Positions 54,275-63,762 of a stretch of 64,000 bases of DNA are shown one piece after another. The notes under the pieces were generated by a model that saw nothing but the letters and a program-made list of their open reading frames with translations, did no database searches and was not told where the DNA came from. Positions within the stretch are counted from its first letter, which is position 1. The number at the start of each line of letters is the position of its first letter. A program made the translations under genes and the position numbers. Source of the DNA: Oxobacter pfennigii (GTDB taxonomy: Bacteria > Bacillota > Clostridia > Clostridiales > Oxobacteraceae); assembly GCF_001317355.1 (NCBI RefSeq), contig NZ_LKET01000028.1:124001-188000 (forward strand), given 5' to 3'.

Positions 54275-57200
54275 TTACTTTTCCGGCACTCGAAGTACAT
54301 CGCCGGGGTAAATGATAGAAAACCGGCTCTTGTTGTTCAGTCGTTCCAGCTCGCTCATGGGGCAGCACAGCTTGTGGGATATGCTCCAAAAGCTATCGCC
54401 CTTTTGCACGGTGTAGGTGGTGTACCTCAGATTTTTCGGCACATCCACTGTCACGCCGTACTGGTCAAAGGTATAGGTCGCCCCGTCAATGTCCTGCTTG
54501 CCGGTGAGGGGCTTGCCATCCTTGAAGTACATCCATTTGCCGGAATCGTTCATGGACCAGCCCTGCGCCGTGTCGCTGGAAATTGCCAGCTCCACAAAGC
54601 GGCGCAGAACAGCGGACACCTCGGCTCTTGTGGCTGTACCCTGCGGATCATAGAGATTGCCGTTTTTGCCGCTGATGACGCCTGCCATTTGCATCTGCTT
54701 CACGGCTTCCTTGGCGTAGGTACTGATTTTAGCGTTATCTGTAAAGATATTTTCGATATGAACCTTCGGCAGAGTATAACCGATGGTCTTGGCATAATTG
54801 CTCATAATGACCGCCATCTGCTCACGGGTGATGGACTGATCCGGGGCAAACTTTCCATTGCCAACCCCGTTTACAATGTTATTTTTGCTTGCCCACTCAA
54901 TGTAGCCCATATAGTAGGCGTCGTCTTGCACATCGCTGAAGCTGCTCTTTGCGTAGCCGCTCACATCGGCGTTTGCAAGCCTCCCCAGCGCCGTGACGAA
55001 CATTCCTCTTGTCATGGCGGTGTTCGGGCTGAACTTGGTTTCAGAAGTTCCGCTGAACAGCCCACGGCTTGCCACAAACTCAATATCTTCCTTTGCCCAA
55101 TGGCCTGCAATGTCAGTAAATGCGGTGTTGGCCTGTTTATAGCCGATGCCGTAGGTGGAAAAATGATCGGTGCTGAAGCGCAGTACCTTTTCCACACTGT
55201 CATAGACCGAGTTTACCAGCCAATGCACCTTACCCTTGCTGTCCACATACACAGCCTGCACATTCCCTACCTTTTCATTTGCGCCGAGGGTATAGGGGAT
55301 GGTTACCGATACGCTGCCTGCGCCGAAGCTGCTGACCGCCTTGCCGTTGCCGTAGTTCACCTTGAGGTCAAATACCGGACGGCTGCCGATTGCCTTTTTC
55401 GCCTCGCCTGTTAGTTTGCCGCTGTTCGTGCGGGTGGCGGTGATATTTACATCAGATTTTGCCTGCTTATTGATTTCCTGTATGGTCGCCAAATCCATAC
55501 CGACTCTGATGTCGGGGTTGTCTACCACCACAATGGTGTTGACGATTTTCTTTGCAATGATGGTATCCTGCACGGCCTTTGGTAGATTGACCGTAACATT
55601 GGAGCCGGTTTTGTTGCCGGTATCCACACGGAGAACCACCGTGATGCCATTTTGCTCCGTGCCGTTTTTCTTGGCCTCAGCCAGTGCCTTGTTAAAAGCG
55701 TCAGTCACAGTTTTGTCAGTGAGGCTCACTGTGACATTGCCCTTGCCGTCCACTGTGCCGGGAACCTTGATTTCTCCCTGAGTGGGTGAATTCGGCTTAT
55801 CCGGTGCGGGTGGGGTGACGATGACAGGGCTGCTGTTGTCGTTTGAGGAGCTGCCGCCGCCACTTCCAGAGCCACCGCCGCCGGTGTAAGTCCAATGGGC
55901 ATAGTAGATCACATTTGCACTGACGGTTGTGCTTGCGGAGATTTGAGTTCCACCGCTTGCCGCCGTATACCAGCCGTCAAAGCTGTAACTGCCGGAGCGT
56001 GTCGGTGTCGGGAGTGCCCCTACCGCCGTACCAGATGCAACCGAGCGTGAAGTTTCACTGACCGTGCCGCCGTTCGGGTTGAAGGTGACGATGTAGTTCG
56101 GAACCACCGTTACAGAGAAACTCAGTTCTACCGTAGCATTGGTGCTTTGGTTGGTGCTTACGGTCAGCGTTTCATTATAATTACCCACTGCAAGACCAGC
56201 TTTCGGTGCAACGGTAAAGGTAGCCGTGCCGTTTGCCGCCAGTGTGGTGGTACTGAGTGTGCCGATGGTATAGTTGGTGCTGGTCGGCTGGATCAGCGTC
56301 ACGCTGGAGTTTCCGGTGTTTGTGATGGTGACGGTCTGCGCTGTCGGGGCACTGTAGCCGATTGTCAGTGAACCAAAATCCTTGGTTACCGGGTCAGCGG
56401 TGATGGTATAAGTAGGAGCCGTCGTCACTGCAAAACTCAATTCCACCGTAGCATTGGTGCTATGGTTGGTACTTACGGTCAGCGTTTCATTATAATTCCC
56501 CACTGCAAGACCGGTTTTCGGCGTAATGGTAAAGGTGGCCGTACCGTTTGCCGCTAGTGTGGTGGTACTGAGTGTCCCGATGGTATAGTTGGTGCTGGTC
56601 GGCTGGGTCAGCGTCACGCTGGAGTTTCCGGTGTTTGTGATCGTGACGGTCTGCGCTACCGGGGCAATATAGCCGATTGTCAGCGATCCGAAATCCTTGG
56701 TTACCGGGTCAGCGGTGATGGTATAAGTAGGAGCCGCCGTCACTTCAAAACTCAATTCCACCGTAGCGTTGGTGCTGTGGTCGGTGCTTACGGTCAGTGT
56801 CTCATTATGCGCTCCCACCGCAAGACCGGCTTTCGGTGCAACGGTAAAGGTAGCCGTACCGTTTGCCGCCAGTGTGGTGGTACTGAGTGTGCCGATGGTG
56901 TAGTTGGTACTGGTCGGCTGGGTCAGCGTCACGCTGGAGTTTCCGGCGTTTGTGATGGTGACGGTCTGCGCTGCCGGGGCACTGTAACCCTCTACCAGTG
57001 AGCCGAAGTTCTTGCTGGTCGGATTCGCTGTGATGGTGTAAGTAGGAGCCGCTGTCACAGTGAAGTTCAGGTCTACCGTAGCGTTGGTGCTGTGGTCGGT
57101 ACTTACGGTCAGGGTTTCATCGTGATTTCCCACTGCAAGACCGGTTTTCGGCGTAACGGTAAAGGTGGCCGTGCCGTTTACCGCCAGTATGGTGGTGCTG

Positions 57201-60200
57201 AGTGCGCCGATGGTGTAGTTGGTACTGGTCGGCTGGGTCAGCGTCACGCTGGTATTTCCAGTATTTGTGATGGTCACGGTCTGCGCTGCCGGGGCACTGT
57301 AACCTACTGCCAGTGAGCCGAAGTTCTTGCTGGTCGGATTCGCTGTGATGGTGTAAGTAGGAGCCGCTGTCACAGTGAAGCTCAGGTCTACCGTAGCGTT
57401 GGTGCTGTGGTCGGTGCTTACGGTCAGCGTTTCATTGTAATTGCCCACCGCAAGTCCGGCTTTCGGTGCAACGGTAAAGGTGGCCGTACCATTTGCCGCC
57501 AGTGTGGTGGTGCTGAGTGCGCCGATGGTATAGTTGGTGCTGGTTGGCGGGGTAAGCGTCACACTGGAGTTTCCGGTGTTTGTGATGGCAATGGTCTGCG
57601 CTGCCGGGGCGCTGTAACCGATTGTCTGTGAACTGAAATCCTTGCTGGTCGGATTGGCGGTGATAGTATAGGTTGGTGCCGCCGTCACAGTAAAGATGAA
57701 GCTTACCGTAGTGCTGGTGCTGTGGTCGGTGCTTACGGTCAGGGTTTCAGCGTAATTGCCCACTGAAAGACCTGTTTTTGGTGCAACGGTAAAGGTGGCC
57801 GTACCATTTGCTGCCAGTGTGGTGGTGCTGAGTGCGCCGATGGTGTAGTTGGTGCTGGTTGGCGGGGTAAGCGTCACACTGGAGTTTCCGGTATTTCTGA
57901 TAGTAACAGTCTGCGCTGCCGGGGCAGTGTAGCCCACTGCCAGCGAACCAAAATGCTTGCTGATCGGACTGGCTGTGATGGTGTAGGTAAGAGCTGCCGC
58001 CTCGATTTTTAACGGGGCGCTGATATTATTCGCCAAATCCTCCACAACCACATAAATATCTTTCGCCCCCGCCGCCAGCGTAACGGCCTTATCCGTCACT
58101 GTTCCGCTTACGGAACCGAGAGAAATGCCAGTGTTTTTCACCGCCGCACTCGTTGGAGTGGACTCGCCGCTGTTCACAACAAGGTAATACGCAGTACCCG
58201 CCTCGTCGGTGATAAAGCCGATTGTAGCCGCTGTGTCGCTTGTGCGGGTTACATTTCCCGCCGAAAGCACAGGCGGTGTGGTGTCGGGCGCGACATACGC
58301 CGCCGCCTCGATTTTTAACGGGGTGCTGATATTACCCGCCGAATCCTCCACGACCACATAAATATCTTTTGCCCCCGCCGTCAGAGTAACGGATTGGTTC
58401 GTTACTGCGCCCGCCGAAACCGCGCCGAGAGAAGCACCCTCTTTTACCTCCGCACTCGTGGGAGCGGACACGCCGCTGTTCACAACAAGGTAATACGCTG
58501 TGCCCGCCTTGTCGGTGGTAAAGTCGATTGTACCCTCTGTGTCGCTCGTGCGGCTTACGTTTCCTGCCGAAAGCACAGGCGATATGACGTCAAGCCCAAA
58601 CTTTAAGTATTTGTAGGTTGGCCAATGCGCCGTGTTGTAGGCGACCGAACCGCTCCCATCGTAATTCGTGCTTGCCCCGCCCTGCACACCGCTGTCCAAC
58701 GTCGGCGCATATGCTATTGCTCCACTGGAGCCTTGGATAATAGTAGTTGTTCCATTTTGAATCGTTGCGTTGGCGTGGTCAATCGCAATACCGCCAGTCC
58801 CTGCCGCGCTCACCGTTCCGCCCGATATGTTCAATTGGCCGGAAGCGCCGGTTTCACCCAAAATCGCTTTTCCATTATTTCCTGTCGCGCTCACCGCTCC
58901 ACCAGAAATATTTACGGTTCCGTTTTGGCTGTAAATCGCAATACCGCGAAACCCTGTCGCACTCACTGTTCCGTCGGTAATATTTAAGGTATTATTACTG
59001 CCTATCCAAATCGCAACATATTCAGTGCCTCCTATCGAGCGCACCGTGCCACCGGAAAGGTTTACGGTGCCGCTGCCAGACACAAAAATCGTCCCCATTG
59101 TCCCACTGGTCACCATTCCGCCGCCCGCGCTGTCGGTAATGGTGAGCGTACCGCTGCCCAGATGTTTGATGGCAGAAACAGAACCGCCGTTAAGCGTTTT
59201 GCCGTTTAAGTCAATGGTGATGTCGTAGCTACAAGTGTTGGGAATAGTGATTGTCCCAGTGCCGCTATAACTGTCGGAAAGTTTCAAATTCAAATCGCCT
59301 GCCGCGCCGTCTATGGCTGATTGGAGAGCCGTAAGGTCGGCAACCTCCGAAAGCACAGGCGGGGTGACAGCAGGCTCAACCTTGATATATTTATAGGTTG
59401 CGAGATTCGCCGCATCATATGAAACAGTGGGGGTTCCGCTCTCATTGAGGCTTGCGGTCACCTGCATACCTGTGAAATCAGGAGACCCGACAGAGTTGGT
59501 CAATGCCTTACCACTACCGCTTGCGGTCATCGTTCCGCCGCTAACGGTTATTGTTTTCCCTACAATTCCTTGAGTGCCTCCGGTGCTTGTCACGGTTCCT
59601 CCGCTGATAGATACGGATTCCCTCACAAAAATTACCGAACTCACTGTGGTAATTGCACCGCTGTTGATCGTTAGATTGTTGCTATAAATTCCAAAGTTAT
59701 TGCCGGCGGTTACAGTGAGCGAGCCATGCTCTTCCGCACTGATTTGGAGGTCACTCTCGTCAGAAGCAATTCCATATACGCTGTAAGATCCAGAATGCGG
59801 AAGAGCAATAGAGTTTGCCCCCACCAATTTGAGGTTAAGACCGAACGGGGCATAAATACCGTAGTTAGCTGCTGAAACCATGTGCGAAGTGGTAATTGCT
59901 GCATTGTTCAGTGTGAGGGTATTTGTGTCACTGTCATAGGTGACGGTTCCGTCGTCCAGTACATTGCTTGCGTTGGTGCTGGCCACTTGCACGCCGCCCA
60001 CCCATATGTCGTAGTTGGTGACAGCGTCAGGTGCCAAAAGCACAGGCGGAGACGCGACTTCAAATTGTAAGCCTATAGGCTGTTTAGCGCCAGTTGCAAA
60101 CCCTATCAGACCCGAATTCCTCAAAACAGCCCATTGTGCACCGAATGTTGCATCGAGGATGGGTTCATCGTCCGCATAGTATGCGTACAGCAAACCGCGA

Positions 60201-60922
60201 AAGCCGTCCTCACCTAAGCCCCAGTGAAAAGTGATGGTTTGGCCGACAGCGGCTCGGTATAGATATGATTTAACCATTGCGTTTCCATCATCATCAGGCG
60301 CATAATCGTCACTGTCAGCCGTGCTGATTGGAGAAAGGCCGCAGTCGTTGCTCAAAAACCCAAGGGAGGACGGGGACATACGCTCCCCCACAAGGACAAT
60401 GTAGAAGTCGCGGGTTTCCGCCGACTGTGCCGTCAACGTTGGCTTTTCCCGCGCCTGCGTCTTGTCAATCAGCATTGCCGCGCCAACTGTCACGCTAATT
60501 TCCGGTAGCGGGGCGCTGACGGTATAGCCTTCAATCACCGGCGTAAAGGCATAAACGCCCCCGGTGTTTGGGTCATAGTCAGGCGAATTCCATGTTACCG
60601 GAATATCCCCGGTGGTTTCTTTCCATTTAGGCTCGGAGGCCGTTGTGGGAGTTGCCGTTTCCGGGCTACCGGAATCCTGTGTGGAATTTTCATCGGCAGG
60701 CACGGCTGTCCGCACTGTGGCGGTCAGCGTTTCGGGCAATTCCAAATCTTCAATGGATGTTCCGAGTGATACCGCTTTTTGGGTTTCTGTCAGCGGTGCA
60801 AAGCTGATAATTTCTCCGCTCCCGCCAATGGTTGTATGTATTTCTTCCGCCATTGCCGATACCGGCAGCATGGTCACAATCATGCACAGCGCAAGAAACA
60901 TACTTAATAGTCGTTTGTTCAT
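54275..60922 (-). CDS. Giant secreted surface protein (2215 aa) with repeats, SLH, choline-binding-like and LysM modules
   Basis: A signal peptide (MNKRLLSMFLALCMIVTML...AMA) is followed by an Ig-like region, a beta-helix-type region of short GTV/ISGG repeats (about 330-775), and two FN3-like repeats (777-978). Six near-identical 105-residue repeats (979-1608; YTITA-P-K-FGS...APAAQTVTI) come next. Then an InlB B-repeat (GGTVSETSR...FDGWYTAASGG, about 1609-1690), a Gly/Ser linker, three SLH domains (about 1932-2110, FTDIAGHWAKEDIEF), a cell-wall-binding repeat (GWSMNDSGKWMYFKDGKP), and a LysM domain (YTVQKGDSFWSISHKL). It is cell-surface anchored, adhesin-like. Its ATG overlaps the upstream stop (ATGA). 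Confidence 0.92.
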   Translation of the reverse strand: MNKRLLSMFLALCMIVTMLPVSAMAEEIHTTIGGSGEIISFAPLTETQKAVSLGTSIEDLELPETLTATVRTAVPADENSTQDSGSPETATPTTASEPKWKETTGDIPVTWNSPDYDPNTGGVYAFTPVIEGYTVSAPLPEISVTVGAAMLIDKTQAREKPTLTAQSAETRDFYIVLVGERMSPSSLGFLSNDCGLSPISTADSDDYAPDDDGNAMVKSYLYRAAVGQTITFHWGLGEDGFRGLLYAYYADDEPILDATFGAQWAVLRNSGLIGFATGAKQPIGLQFEVASPPVLLAPDAVTNYDIWVGGVQVASTNASNVLDDGTVTYDSDTNTLTLNNAAITTSHMVSAANYGIYAPFGLNLKLVGANSIALPHSGSYSVYGIASDESDLQISAEEHGSLTVTAGNNFGIYSNNLTINSGAITTVSSVIFVRESVSISGGTVTSTGGTQGIVGKTITVSGGTMTASGSGKALTNSVGSPDFTGMQVTASLNESGTPTVSYDAANLATYKYIKVEPAVTPPVLSEVADLTALQSAIDGAAGDLNLKLSDSYSGTGTITIPNTCSYDITIDLNGKTLNGGSVSAIKHLGSGTLTITDSAGGGMVTSGTMGTIFVSGSGTVNLSGGTVRSIGGTEYVAIWIGSNNTLNITDGTVSATGFRGIAIYSQNGTVNISGGAVSATGNNGKAILGETGASGQLNISGGTVSAAGTGGIAIDHANATIQNGTTTIIQGSSGAIAYAPTLDSGVQGGASTNYDGSGSVAYNTAHWPTYKYLKFGLDVISPVLSAGNVSRTSDTEGTIDFTTDKAGTAYYLVVNSGVSAPTSAEVKEGASLGAVSAGAVTNQSVTLTAGAKDIYVVVEDSAGNISTPLKIEAAAYVAPDTTPPVLSAGNVTRTSDTAATIGFITDEAGTAYYLVVNSGESTPTSAAVKNTGISLGSVSGTVTDKAVTLAAGAKDIYVVVEDLANNISAPLKIEAAALTYTITASPISKHFGSLAVGYTAPAAQTVTIRNTGNSSVTLTPPTSTNYTIGALSTTTLAANGTATFTVAPKTGLSVGNYAETLTVSTDHSTSTTVSFIFTVTAAPTYTITANPTSKDFSSQTIGYSAPAAQTIAITNTGNSSVTLTPPTSTNYTIGALSTTTLAANGTATFTVAPKAGLAVGNYNETLTVSTDHSTNATVDLSFTVTAAPTYTITANPTSKNFGSLAVGYSAPAAQTVTITNTGNTSVTLTQPTSTNYTIGALSTTILAVNGTATFTVTPKTGLAVGNHDETLTVSTDHSTNATVDLNFTVTAAPTYTITANPTSKNFGSLVEGYSAPAAQTVTITNAGNSSVTLTQPTSTNYTIGTLSTTTLAANGTATFTVAPKAGLAVGAHNETLTVSTDHSTNATVELSFEVTAAPTYTITADPVTKDFGSLTIGYIAPVAQTVTITNTGNSSVTLTQPTSTNYTIGTLSTTTLAANGTATFTITPKTGLAVGNYNETLTVSTNHSTNATVELSFAVTTAPTYTITADPVTKDFGSLTIGYSAPTAQTVTITNTGNSSVTLIQPTSTNYTIGTLSTTTLAANGTATFTVAPKAGLAVGNYNETLTVSTNQSTNATVELSFSVTVVPNYIVTFNPNGGTVSETSRSVASGTAVGALPTPTRSGSYSFDGWYTAASGGTQISASTTVSANVIYYAHWTYTGGGGSGSGGGSSSNDNSSPVIVTPPAPDKPNSPTQGEIKVPGTVDGKGNVTVSLTDKTVTDAFNKALAEAKKNGTEQNGITVVLRVDTGNKTGSNVTVNLPKAVQDTIIAKKIVNTIVVVDNPDIRVGMDLATIQEINKQAKSDVNITATRTNSGKLTGEAKKAIGSRPVFDLKVNYGNGKAVSSFGAGSVSVTIPYTLGANEKVGNVQAVYVDSKGKVHWLVNSVYDSVEKVLRFSTDHFSTYGIGYKQANTAFTDIAGHWAKEDIEFVASRGLFSGTSETKFSPNTAMTRGMFVTALGRLANADVSGYAKSSFSDVQDDAYYMGYIEWASKNNIVNGVGNGKFAPDQSITREQMAVIMSNYAKTIGYTLPKVHIENIFTDNAKISTYAKEAVKQMQMAGVISGKNGNLYDPQGTATRAEVSAVLRRFVELAISSDTAQGWSMNDSGKWMYFKDGKPLTGKQDIDGATYTFDQYGVTVDVPKNLRYTTYTVQKGDSFWSISHKLCCPMSELERLNNKSRFSIIYPGDVLRVPEK
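56100..57989 (-). repeat. Six tandem 315-bp coding repeats
   Basis: Six in-frame units of 315 bp encode the 105-residue repeats of the giant protein; long stretches are identical between copies. Homologous recombination could change the copy number. Confidence 0.92.
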
Positions 60923-61098
60923 AAGGTCTGTCCCTCCTTGATTTCTAAACTTGTTTTTCCTTGTTCCAAAAGTTTTTCCAGCATCCCGATTTCTTCCTCA
61001 GTGGCGGGGCGAATATGGGATTTTTCACAGGAAGGGCATTCCTTTACCGCTCCCACCCGGCAGAATAAAAAGCCGCAGTCCTCGCAGGCGTAAGTCAT
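60919..61098 (-). CDS. Small zinc-ribbon protein
   Basis: A 59-residue protein with a rubredoxin-like pair of CxxC (YACEDCGFLFC and KECPSCEK). A GGGGG box precedes ATG 61098. Its stop overlaps the giant-gene start, so it is translationally coupled. Probable metal-binding accessory; function unknown. Confidence 0.8.
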   Translation of the reverse strand: MTYACEDCGFLFCRVGAVKECPSCEKSHIRPATEEEIGMLEKLLEQGKTSLEIKEGQTL

Positions 61099-61135
61099 GT
61101 CATGTCCCCCTTCCGCATAGACAGGTTGATTTTCT

Positions 61136-62044
61136 TCAAATCCCAAGGAGCTGCTTTTTCTTTGCCTCAAACTCCTGCTGTGAAATCACGCCATCTTCCA
61201 TGAGTGTCTTATATTTTTTGATTTCTTCGATGGCGTCGGTAGGCGGAGCCATGTTGGTATGTAACGCCCCCATTCCCATCATACCGGGGCCAACAGACTG
61301 CTCGGCCATGCCGGGGAAGGCCACCGTCCTAAGTGCAGCCACCAGCTTTTCAATTTCTTCTATGCTTTGCTGGTAGGAGCGGAGGTAGTTGTTCACATCC
61401 GGGAGGGTGTTATTAAACCGTGGGCCGTCCATATCACATTTGAGCACCGTCCAGTAGGGGTGGTCGAAATGCAGCTCCACATGAAACGCCTGAAAGGGTT
61501 CAGGAATATCAAAATATTGCACCGGTGCGGAGTTATTTACCTTGCCGTCGTCCAGCCTATCAAGGGTTCGTGCCATCCGCTTGTTCGCTGCAATCTGTGC
61601 GATTTGCGGCGCCATCGCCATAGCCCGCTCTGTTACGGTGCTGGTATAACGGCGTATGCCTGCCGCTGAACCCTCAAACAGAGGGGTGCTGTCCTCCCGG
61701 ATGGTAAAGGATTTCAACTGGCTGCCTTCAAACACGGTTTTATCCGGGTTTTTGCTCATACAGAACAGCTTGTTCTGGTAATCAAAGATGATTTTGGTAT
61801 CCCAAAGGCCGAAATCAATCCGCTCAGAAACCACGAACCGGTCTTTCAGTATTTGGTTTTGATTGTAGAATGCCAGATATCCCCGAAATCCCTGCATTGT
61901 CAGATTGCTTTCCTTGTCGGCATCCATATCAATCTTGTTATAACAGTCGTTACAAATATATTCGCCCTCAATTTTCGATGGCAGAATCAGTGGAATCTTG
62001 CCGCCACAGATGGGGCAAGGGGGTTTTTTAGAAAATAGACCCAT
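61136..62044 (-). CDS. DUF4428/SHOCT-domain protein
   Basis: About 302 residues. The N-terminus is a zinc-binding DUF4428 motif (CPICGGKI...ICNDCYNKI), the middle is a PH-like beta domain, and the C-terminal ~30 residues are a SHOCT motif (IEEIKKYKTLMEDGVISQQEFEAKKKQLL). Three ATG codons cluster at the start; I choose 62044 for best spacing to GGAGG, with 62047 close behind. SHOCT proteins act as assembly adaptors. Confidence 0.85.
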   Translation of the reverse strand: MGLFSKKPPCPICGGKIPLILPSKIEGEYICNDCYNKIDMDADKESNLTMQGFRGYLAFYNQNQILKDRFVVSERIDFGLWDTKIIFDYQNKLFCMSKNPDKTVFEGSQLKSFTIREDSTPLFEGSAAGIRRYTSTVTERAMAMAPQIAQIAANKRMARTLDRLDDGKVNNSAPVQYFDIPEPFQAFHVELHFDHPYWTVLKCDMDGPRFNNTLPDVNNYLRSYQQSIEEIEKLVAALRTVAFPGMAEQSVGPGMMGMGALHTNMAPPTDAIEEIKKYKTLMEDGVISQQEFEAKKKQLLGI

Positions 62045-62068
62045 CATCATTTCCTCCATTTGTTCTCA

Positions 62069-63754
62069 TTATCTTGTTCCGCCGCCTGATCCACCGCCAA
62101 TAGAGCCGCCGCCCCCGCCAAGGGAAGCAAATCCGCCGCTTCCGCCGCTGCGTTTTTCCTGCTCACGCCGCTGTTCGGCTTGCTTCATATTGCTGTAAAG
62201 CAAGTAGTGGTAGGAATAGGCGGCCGCCATGCTCCCGCTGTAATCGGTCAGCTCGACAGAAATTTGGGGGTACAGCTCTTTCATCTGCTCCGCCACCTGA
62301 TCGGCGATACCAAACAGCATGGCATAGGTCAGCAGTTCCCTCCAAATCGGCATTTCCTTGACGCCGCGCTCGGCAATGAGTGAAAAATCCGTCAGATACC
62401 GTTTCAGCCCCATCAGCTCGCCCAGCTCCTGTTTACCAGTTGGCGTCAGATCCGTCAGCTTTGCGGGCATATCCCACCGTTTCAGGCAGATTTTTTGATT
62501 CAGCCAAGTTCTGCCTGCGTTTTCGCATTTCTGTATGTAGGCGCGCAGCAGTTTGTCGTTTTGACTTGCAAAGTGTTCCAGTTCCTTTGCCTGCAAAGTG
62601 GAATCCGGACCGGCCGCGCTTTCGAGCACCGTATAAAGGTACTCGTCATATTCGTTCATACTGCTATGATTGCTGCCCACCAGCCGCAGGCTCACTGTTT
62701 CTTTGGTTTTGCCCATCAAACCGATCTGCTGCGTTTCCACGGGGGACAGGCAACCAAGCTGAATCAGCCGCAGCATTCCTGTGGAAAGAATCGCACCGTC
62801 CTCACACACATCAAACAGCCGTCCCAGCGCATAGGTGGCACTCAGATTGCCGTCGTTGGGAATGTCCCTGAAATACCCGAACCGCTCTGTAAATCGTTGC
62901 CTTTTTTTCTCCGCACGTTTCTTTTTCATTCTGAAAAACCAAATTATCAGCCCAATGGGAAGTCCGATGGACAAAAGCATCGTGACAATCGCTTCAAATG
63001 TGGATACTTCTTCACTGGTATCATTGTAATCACTGCCTGAAAAGGCAGTTTCTTTTACTTCCTCAAAGCTGCCCGGTTCCTGCCGTGAGGGGGACAGGAT
63101 TCCCTTATCCAGTGAAAACAGTACCGTCACATAGTTTTCGGAATAGATCGAACTTTCCGTGTAGGCGAGAATGGCGCCGTCTGAAAATTCCACCTGTCCG
63201 TCATAGCCAAACCCCCATATGTCGGCAATTTCATCAGTGATGGGCATACCGTCCGCCAGCCGGATTTCCACCTTCACATCGGTGGGGGTGGTGTTCATTC
63301 CATCATTTACAAATCGGAAATTGAACCCGTCCCTGTCGCTATAAGCACCTATCACGTTATCCAGCTTATATTCAATGGCATAACGGTTTTGTCCGTAATT
63401 ACTGATGCCGAAGCAGATTTCATATCCGCTGTCGGTATGATGGATGCCGCATTTTTTCGCCTTTTCTTCAAAGCTCCAATCAATATTCCACTCCGGTACG
63501 GTTTCATAAGCACCGTTTTGGTCGGAGACCGTAAGCTGGCTGATGGTCAGATAATCAGGCGCGTTCATGGGAATATAGCTTTCTGTGCCCTCGTTAAAAT
63601 CTCCCTCCCATACCTGTGTAACGTACATGGAACCGTCCTCGTAAATGACAGCCTGAATATCCATGGTATTGACCTGATTTGCCGCAAAAGCCGATAAAGG
63701 AAGGGAAAATAATAAGGCAAAGCATAGAATCAGTCCGCTTACTTTTTTGCGCAT
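62069..63754 (-). CDS. DUF2207 membrane protein
   Basis: About 561 residues: signal peptide ending AFA-ANQ, an extracytoplasmic DUF2207 domain (about 25-240; DIQAVIYEDGSMYVTQVWEGDF), one membrane helix (about 255-280, MLLSIGLPIGLIIWFF), a cytosolic helical domain and a Gly/Ser-rich tail. It follows lemA by 8 bp; the LemA-DUF2207 pair parallels LemA-TPM at 32-33.6 kb. ATG 63754 is preceded by GAGGTG. Confidence 0.88.
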   Translation of the reverse strand: MRKKVSGLILCFALLFSLPLSAFAANQVNTMDIQAVIYEDGSMYVTQVWEGDFNEGTESYIPMNAPDYLTISQLTVSDQNGAYETVPEWNIDWSFEEKAKKCGIHHTDSGYEICFGISNYGQNRYAIEYKLDNVIGAYSDRDGFNFRFVNDGMNTTPTDVKVEIRLADGMPITDEIADIWGFGYDGQVEFSDGAILAYTESSIYSENYVTVLFSLDKGILSPSRQEPGSFEEVKETAFSGSDYNDTSEEVSTFEAIVTMLLSIGLPIGLIIWFFRMKKKRAEKKRQRFTERFGYFRDIPNDGNLSATYALGRLFDVCEDGAILSTGMLRLIQLGCLSPVETQQIGLMGKTKETVSLRLVGSNHSSMNEYDEYLYTVLESAAGPDSTLQAKELEHFASQNDKLLRAYIQKCENAGRTWLNQKICLKRWDMPAKLTDLTPTGKQELGELMGLKRYLTDFSLIAERGVKEMPIWRELLTYAMLFGIADQVAEQMKELYPQISVELTDYSGSMAAAYSYHYLLYSNMKQAEQRREQEKRSGGSGGFASLGGGGGSIGGGSGGGTR

Positions 63755-63762
63755 CGGGCACC

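Noticed and set aside
54263-55414. Plus-strand open frame of 383 codons opposite the giant gene
   Set aside because: It mirrors the SLH/LysM-coding strand in GC-rich DNA and crosses the riboswitch end; no RBS or motif.
56100-57989. CRISPR-like or satellite repeat array
   Set aside because: Unit length is 315 bp, in frame, and encodes a repeated protein domain, so it is a coding repeat.
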